A stretch of 64,000 nt of DNA, taken from contig NZ_JACJIM010000001.1 of assembly GCF_014138435.1 (NCBI RefSeq), positions 806,001 to 870,000 of the forward strand, written 5' to 3'. Of this stretch, positions 60,815 to 64,000 are shown piece by piece. How positions within the stretch are numbered: position 1 is the first letter of the stretch; every line of letters starts with the position of its first letter. The stretch comes from Methylobacterium fujisawaense. GTDB taxonomy: Bacteria; Pseudomonadota; Alphaproteobacteria; Rhizobiales; Beijerinckiaceae. A model generated the notes under the pieces. The model saw only the letters and a program-made list of their open reading frames with translations. It was not told the origin of the DNA and ran no database searches. The translations under genes were made by a program, and so were the position numbers.

Positions 60815-61057
60815 TCAATCCCCCGCGTCGAAGCGCGTGCGATAGAACACCTCGCGGCCGGCACCGTCGATCACCCGGACGGCCTCGGCCGGCTCCCCCG
60901 ACCGCTGCGGCACCCGGGCGCGGGCGAACAGGCGCAGAGCCCGCTCCTGCGCGCTCTCCAGACTGCCGACCCGCACGGAGATCCGCGTCTGGATCTCGTC
61001 CGGTTCCGGTCCGAGGACTTCGATGTGGAAGGTCTCGCGCACGGGGATCCGTTTCAT
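60815..61057 (-). CDS. Small hypothetical soluble protein
   Basis: An 80-residue frame: MKRIPVRETFHIEVLGPEPD, then an amphipathic strand-helix section (TRISVRVGSLESAQERALRL) and a C-terminal beta section VRVIDGAGREVFYRTRF. It ends 18 bases before the lipoprotein-like gene, so the two may be co-transcribed. No family recognised; the composition is protein-like and not shadow-like. Confidence 0.6.
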   Translation of the reverse strand: MKRIPVRETFHIEVLGPEPDEIQTRISVRVGSLESAQERALRLFARARVPQRSGEPAEAVRVIDGAGREVFYRTRFDAGD

Positions 61058-61344
61058 CGAGGGGCATGAAGACCGGATGTTGGAATCCGGCCGGCGGGCG
61101 CCATAGCATGTTCCGGTCCGGTTTCGGCTCGGATCGCCCGCATCGGCCCATCAACACCGTCGTCGCGTGCGCCGCGCAGCGACCCAGAGACGCGCCCCGC
61201 GCTCGATCGCGGCGCTGCCGGGGAGTTCCGCGCGCATCGACGAGCCGCGCGAGGTCGATCTTGGCCCGAAGTCCAGTTGCCCCGCGGCCGGGCGCGGCTC
61301 TAAGAGGGCCGCTCCGACCCGAGGAGACATCACCGGAGAAACCC

Positions 61345-61647
61345 GTGGATCCGCTCAAGGCCGCCGCCGCGACGCTTCTCTGCCTCGCTCTGTTCTGGCT
61401 GGCCTTCCGGCTGACCCGGCGCCTGGTCGATCTCGCCATCGCGGGGGGCTACGCCGAGGAGCGCCGGCGGCTCGCCGAGGAAGAGGCCGCTCAGGCCGAG
61501 GCGGGCGCCGTTCCGCAGGCCTCGGCCATCCGGGCCACCCCGGCGAGCTTCGCCGCGAACAGGGACCAGTCATCCGCCGCGGCGATCGGCGCCCACAACG
61601 CCTCCACCTCGTCGATCAGGAGCGTGCAGGGCGCCTCCGCGAAGTAA
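61345..61647 (+). CDS. Possible small single-pass membrane protein overlapping selO
   Basis: A 100-residue frame from a GTG with GGAG seven bases upstream. One helix (KAAAATLLCLALFWLAFRLT) is followed by a charged helix YAEERRRLAEEEAAQAEAG. From about residue 50 it runs antisense through the end of the selO gene (157-base overlap) and becomes Ser/Ala-rich. The N-terminal part looks genuine. The C-terminal part may be an artefact of a lost stop. Confidence 0.45.
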   Translation: MDPLKAAAATLLCLALFWLAFRLTRRLVDLAIAGGYAEERRRLAEEEAAQAEAGAVPQASAIRATPASFAANRDQSSAAAIGAHNASTSSIRSVQGASAK

Positions 61648-62918
61648 GGATGGTCGAGCCGCGCGCCCGGTGCGGGCGCCAGCGGTTCCAGCGCGGCCCG
61701 CACGGCCGTGAAGGCCTCGGACCGGTACTGCGCGGCGGCCGGTCCCGCCTCCGCCCGCCCGGCGCTCGCGAGCCCCCCGTACCAGTCGAAGAAGAACCGC
61801 TCGAAGGGCGCCCGCGTCTCGGCGAGGAACCGCCAGACCGCCGAGACCAGCCGGTCGGTCTCCGGCTGCGGCGCCGCGGCGAGGCCGAGGCGGCGGAACA
61901 GGGCTTCGGCGAAGGCCGCCTGCAGGGCCGGGCCGAAGCCGGAAAGGGCGGCTTCGAGGCGCGCCTGGGGGGCCAGCGTCAGCAGGCAGTCGGCGAGCCG
62001 GGCGAGATTCCAGAACAGGGCCTCGGGCTGACGGCCGAAGCTGTAGAGCCCGGTCTCGTCGAAATAGGCCGCGGTGAAGTCCCGGTCGAAATGCGGCAGG
62101 AAGCGCCAGGGCCCGTAATCGAAACTTTCGCCGGTGACGTTGATGTTGTCGCTGTTGAGCACGCCATGGACGAAGCCGGCCGCCGCCCATTGCGCGCCCA
62201 TCCGGGCGACGCGGAAAACCACATCCTCCAGGAAGGCGACGCCGCGATCCTCCAGGCCGGCCCGCCAGAGGTCCGGCCTATGGGTCTCGATCGTGTGGTC
62301 GAGGAGCCGGGCGACGTTGTCCGGTTCGCCAAGCGCCAGGACGCGCTGGAAGCTGCCGATCCGGATATGCCCGTGCGAGAGGCGCACCAGCACGGAGGAG
62401 CGGGCCGGCGAGGGCTCGTCGCCGCGCACGAGGTCCTCGCCGGTCTCGATCAGGCTGAAGCTCTTCGAGGTGTAGACGCCCTGTGCCTCCAGGAGCGCGG
62501 TGGCCAGCACCTCGCGCACGCCGCCCTTGAGGGTGAGCCGTCCATCGGCGCCGCGGGACCAGGGCGTGGTGCCGCTGCCCTTGGTGCCGAGGTCGAGCAG
62601 CCGCCCGTCCTCGAGGTCGTGGAGCTGCGCGAACAGGAAGCCGCGGCCGTCGCCGAGCTCCGGATTGTAGGAGCGGAACTGATGGCCGTGGTAGCGCAGG
62701 GCCAGGGGCGTCTCGAAGCTGCCGGGCAGCGGCTCGAACCGGCCGAAATGGGCGATCCACGCCGCCTCCGAAAGGCCGCCGAGGCCCACCCGCTCCGCCC
62801 AGGCCTGATTGCGGTAGCGCAGGATCGTCTGCGGGAAACGGGCCGGGGTGACCGGATCGAAGAAGGCGGGCCCGAGCTCGGCGTGGCGCCGGGAGGGCTT
62901 GAAGGCGGTGTCGTCCAT
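61491..62918 (-). CDS. selO: Protein adenylyltransferase SelO (YdiU family)
   Basis: A 475-residue pseudokinase-fold enzyme that transfers AMP to proteins. Start at ATG 62918 (MDDTAFKPSR) with GAGAG upstream; an earlier Met adds 25 residues. Motifs are FGRFEPLPGS, ALRYHGHQF, GDGRGFLFAQL, LDLGTKGSGTTPWSR, LKGGVREVLA, GVLNSDNINVTGESFDYGPW (metal and catalytic region with DN and DYGP) and the late ARLDHPYFAEAP. The mature length matches bacterial SelO proteins. A redox-response housekeeping gene, unrelated to the EPS cluster. Confidence 0.95.
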   Translation of the reverse strand: MDDTAFKPSRRHAELGPAFFDPVTPARFPQTILRYRNQAWAERVGLGGLSEAAWIAHFGRFEPLPGSFETPLALRYHGHQFRSYNPELGDGRGFLFAQLHDLEDGRLLDLGTKGSGTTPWSRGADGRLTLKGGVREVLATALLEAQGVYTSKSFSLIETGEDLVRGDEPSPARSSVLVRLSHGHIRIGSFQRVLALGEPDNVARLLDHTIETHRPDLWRAGLEDRGVAFLEDVVFRVARMGAQWAAAGFVHGVLNSDNINVTGESFDYGPWRFLPHFDRDFTAAYFDETGLYSFGRQPEALFWNLARLADCLLTLAPQARLEAALSGFGPALQAAFAEALFRRLGLAAAPQPETDRLVSAVWRFLAETRAPFERFFFDWYGGLASAGRAEAGPAAAQYRSEAFTAVRAALEPLAPAPGARLDHPYFAEAPCTLLIDEVEALWAPIAAADDWSLFAAKLAGVARMAEACGTAPASA

Positions 62919-64000
62919 GCGGCGCGTCTCTCGGGTCGGGCCGGGCGTGCCCCTCCCGTCACCAAGCCGGCGGAACGGGATCCGTTGCAGCATTCCGGTT
63001 CTTGCGCGCGGAACGAAGCAGGCCGGCGTCGCAGGCGGCTTCGGGCGTGGTGCTGCGGGCGTGCTTCGCTCTGCGCGCAGGGGGCGTCCGGCACCAGGGC
63101 TGCCGTCGGCGCCCGTGCGTGTGCGCGCGATCCGCCTGGCCGTGCGACTGTCTAAAAGGAGTGGTCTCGTGGCGGTCTGCTACCGCGCGGACGGTCGAGG
63201 ACGCAGACATTCGAGCTGTGGCAGCAGGGGTCGACAGTCGTGCGCTCGGCACCAGAAGCGCATCGCGCTGGATTGGACATGCCCCTGCCCGATCGATCGT
63301 AAGCGAGACCGCTCTTCCGAGGTCTGACGAGCCGACACGATCCCCCGACAGCATGGGGGCCGGATTGAGGTGATCCAGCCTGCCTCTCTGGCACGCGTCG
63401 GAGGAGCCCTCGTTTTATGGACACGGTCCGGCGCCGATATGAGACGACGCGGTGGGTCGGTCTACAGAATGTCCGGGTCCTTCAAGCGCGAAACGGCCCG
63501 CGCAGGCGCCCCGCAGCGCCAGCGCTCCTTCAAGGCAGGTCGATCCCGGAATGACCGCGATTGTTCGATGCGGCCTTGCGACGGGAGGAACAATTTAAGT
63601 CTTATCGGGACTCTCAATCTATTTTCGCATCCTGGCGATGCAGGATGTGATCAGACGTATCTATAAATATCATGCTCGGCGCGCCAATTAGGAGCAGATA
63701 CATTTCATGGATGTGCGTCCAATACTGAAAGTACGAGACACCCCATCTCGCCGTCGAATCTCTAAAAGAGCTATTGTTTATCGAATGAAGAAGATAAAAA
63801 TTAATCATAGCCCGAGCGTGTGATCTGTCACTTCGAGTCGGTCAAAATCAATTTATGAGTTGATGCCATAGACGCTAGCAGATGGCGGGAATGCGGTGGG
63901 ATGTAAGTTTTTGGAATCCATACGAGCCCTACGCCCGTTCGACCAGATATTTTTGTGGCCCTCTATCTTCAGCGGGACAATCGAAAATCCTGCGCGCGCC
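62919..64000. other. Right-end region with no supported gene, AT-rich at the end
   Basis: About 1.08 kb. 62919-63560 is GC-rich with only shadow-like frames. After about 63560 the GC content falls sharply and the sequence has many stops in all frames. No tRNA-like cloverleaf, repeat or partial coding sequence is supported. It may be the leader of a gene beyond the window or the edge of an acquired segment. Confidence 0.45.

Noticed and set aside
1..64000. tRNA, rRNA, CRISPR array, transposase, integrase or phage genes
   Set aside because: I looked for cloverleaf-like ends, regular spacer-repeat arrays and transposase-type motifs and found none.

Overview
High-GC (about 70%) alphaproteobacterial chromosome, most like Methylobacterium or a close Rhizobiales relative. 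The reasons are an alphaproteobacterial curli set with CsgH, small DUF6894-type proteins, rhizobial Exo-type exopolysaccharide (EPS) genes, a hemP-hmuTUV haem locus and REP-like palindromes. The genus is inferred from gene content and composition, not from a marker gene. I saw no rRNA, tRNA, CRISPR array, transposase or phage gene.

Layout. 0.6-7.2 kb: a curli amyloid locus on the minus strand (csgA-csgH, then csgB-csgF-csgG and a lytic transglycosylase), bracketed on both sides by two related small secreted proteins that share a VNDCT/Cys-pair motif. 7.2-12 kb: a dienelactone-hydrolase-like enzyme and a phnDCEE-type phosphonate/phosphite ABC importer. 12-19.7 kb: an AbgB-like M20 amidohydrolase, divergent from a complete dipeptide-type ABC importer (binding protein, two permeases, fused double ATPase), with two REP-like elements in the gaps. 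19.9-25.4 kb: haem uptake (a possible 29-codon leader, hemP, hmuT, hmuU, hmuV, TonB-dependent receptor).

25.4-60.5 kb: a large EPS region. It contains several GT2 glycosyltransferases (two ExoU-like, one ExoA-like), an ExoL-like and a GT8 glycosyltransferase, an acyltransferase-3 membrane enzyme, an ExoY-like priming sugar transferase with a small ExoX-like membrane protein beside it, a GH16 glycanase (ExoK-like), an ExoP/Wzc-like co-polymerase, an ExoF/Wza-like exporter, and a LuxR-type regulator with a degenerate receiver domain. It also has a nucleotide-sugar operon (hexapeptide acetyltransferase, Gfo/Idh oxidoreductase, aminotransferase, epimerase, second aminotransferase, polysaccharide deacetylase, GT2), an ExoV-like pyruvyltransferase, a Wzm/Wzt ABC exporter, a Wzx-type flippase and a CelD-type acetyltransferase. 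gpmI (glycolytic phosphoglycerate mutase) sits among them. 60.4-63 kb: small hypothetical genes and selO. The last 1 kb carries no gene I can support and becomes AT-rich.

How it fits together: curli plus a large EPS locus describe the biofilm matrix. The priming transferase starts a lipid-linked repeat unit, glycosyltransferases extend it, acyl and pyruvyl groups decorate it, and Wzx with the ExoP/ExoF pair would export it. Wzm/Wzt would serve a second glycan. No Wzy polymerase, CsgE, CsgD, HmuS or C-P lyase gene is visible here. The less-described items are the VNDCT protein pair around curli, two tandem small paralogues at 33.2-34.0 kb, the DUF6894 pair with hairpins before their ribosome sites, several microproteins inside the EPS cluster, and the Tyr-free tail of the ExoP homologue.
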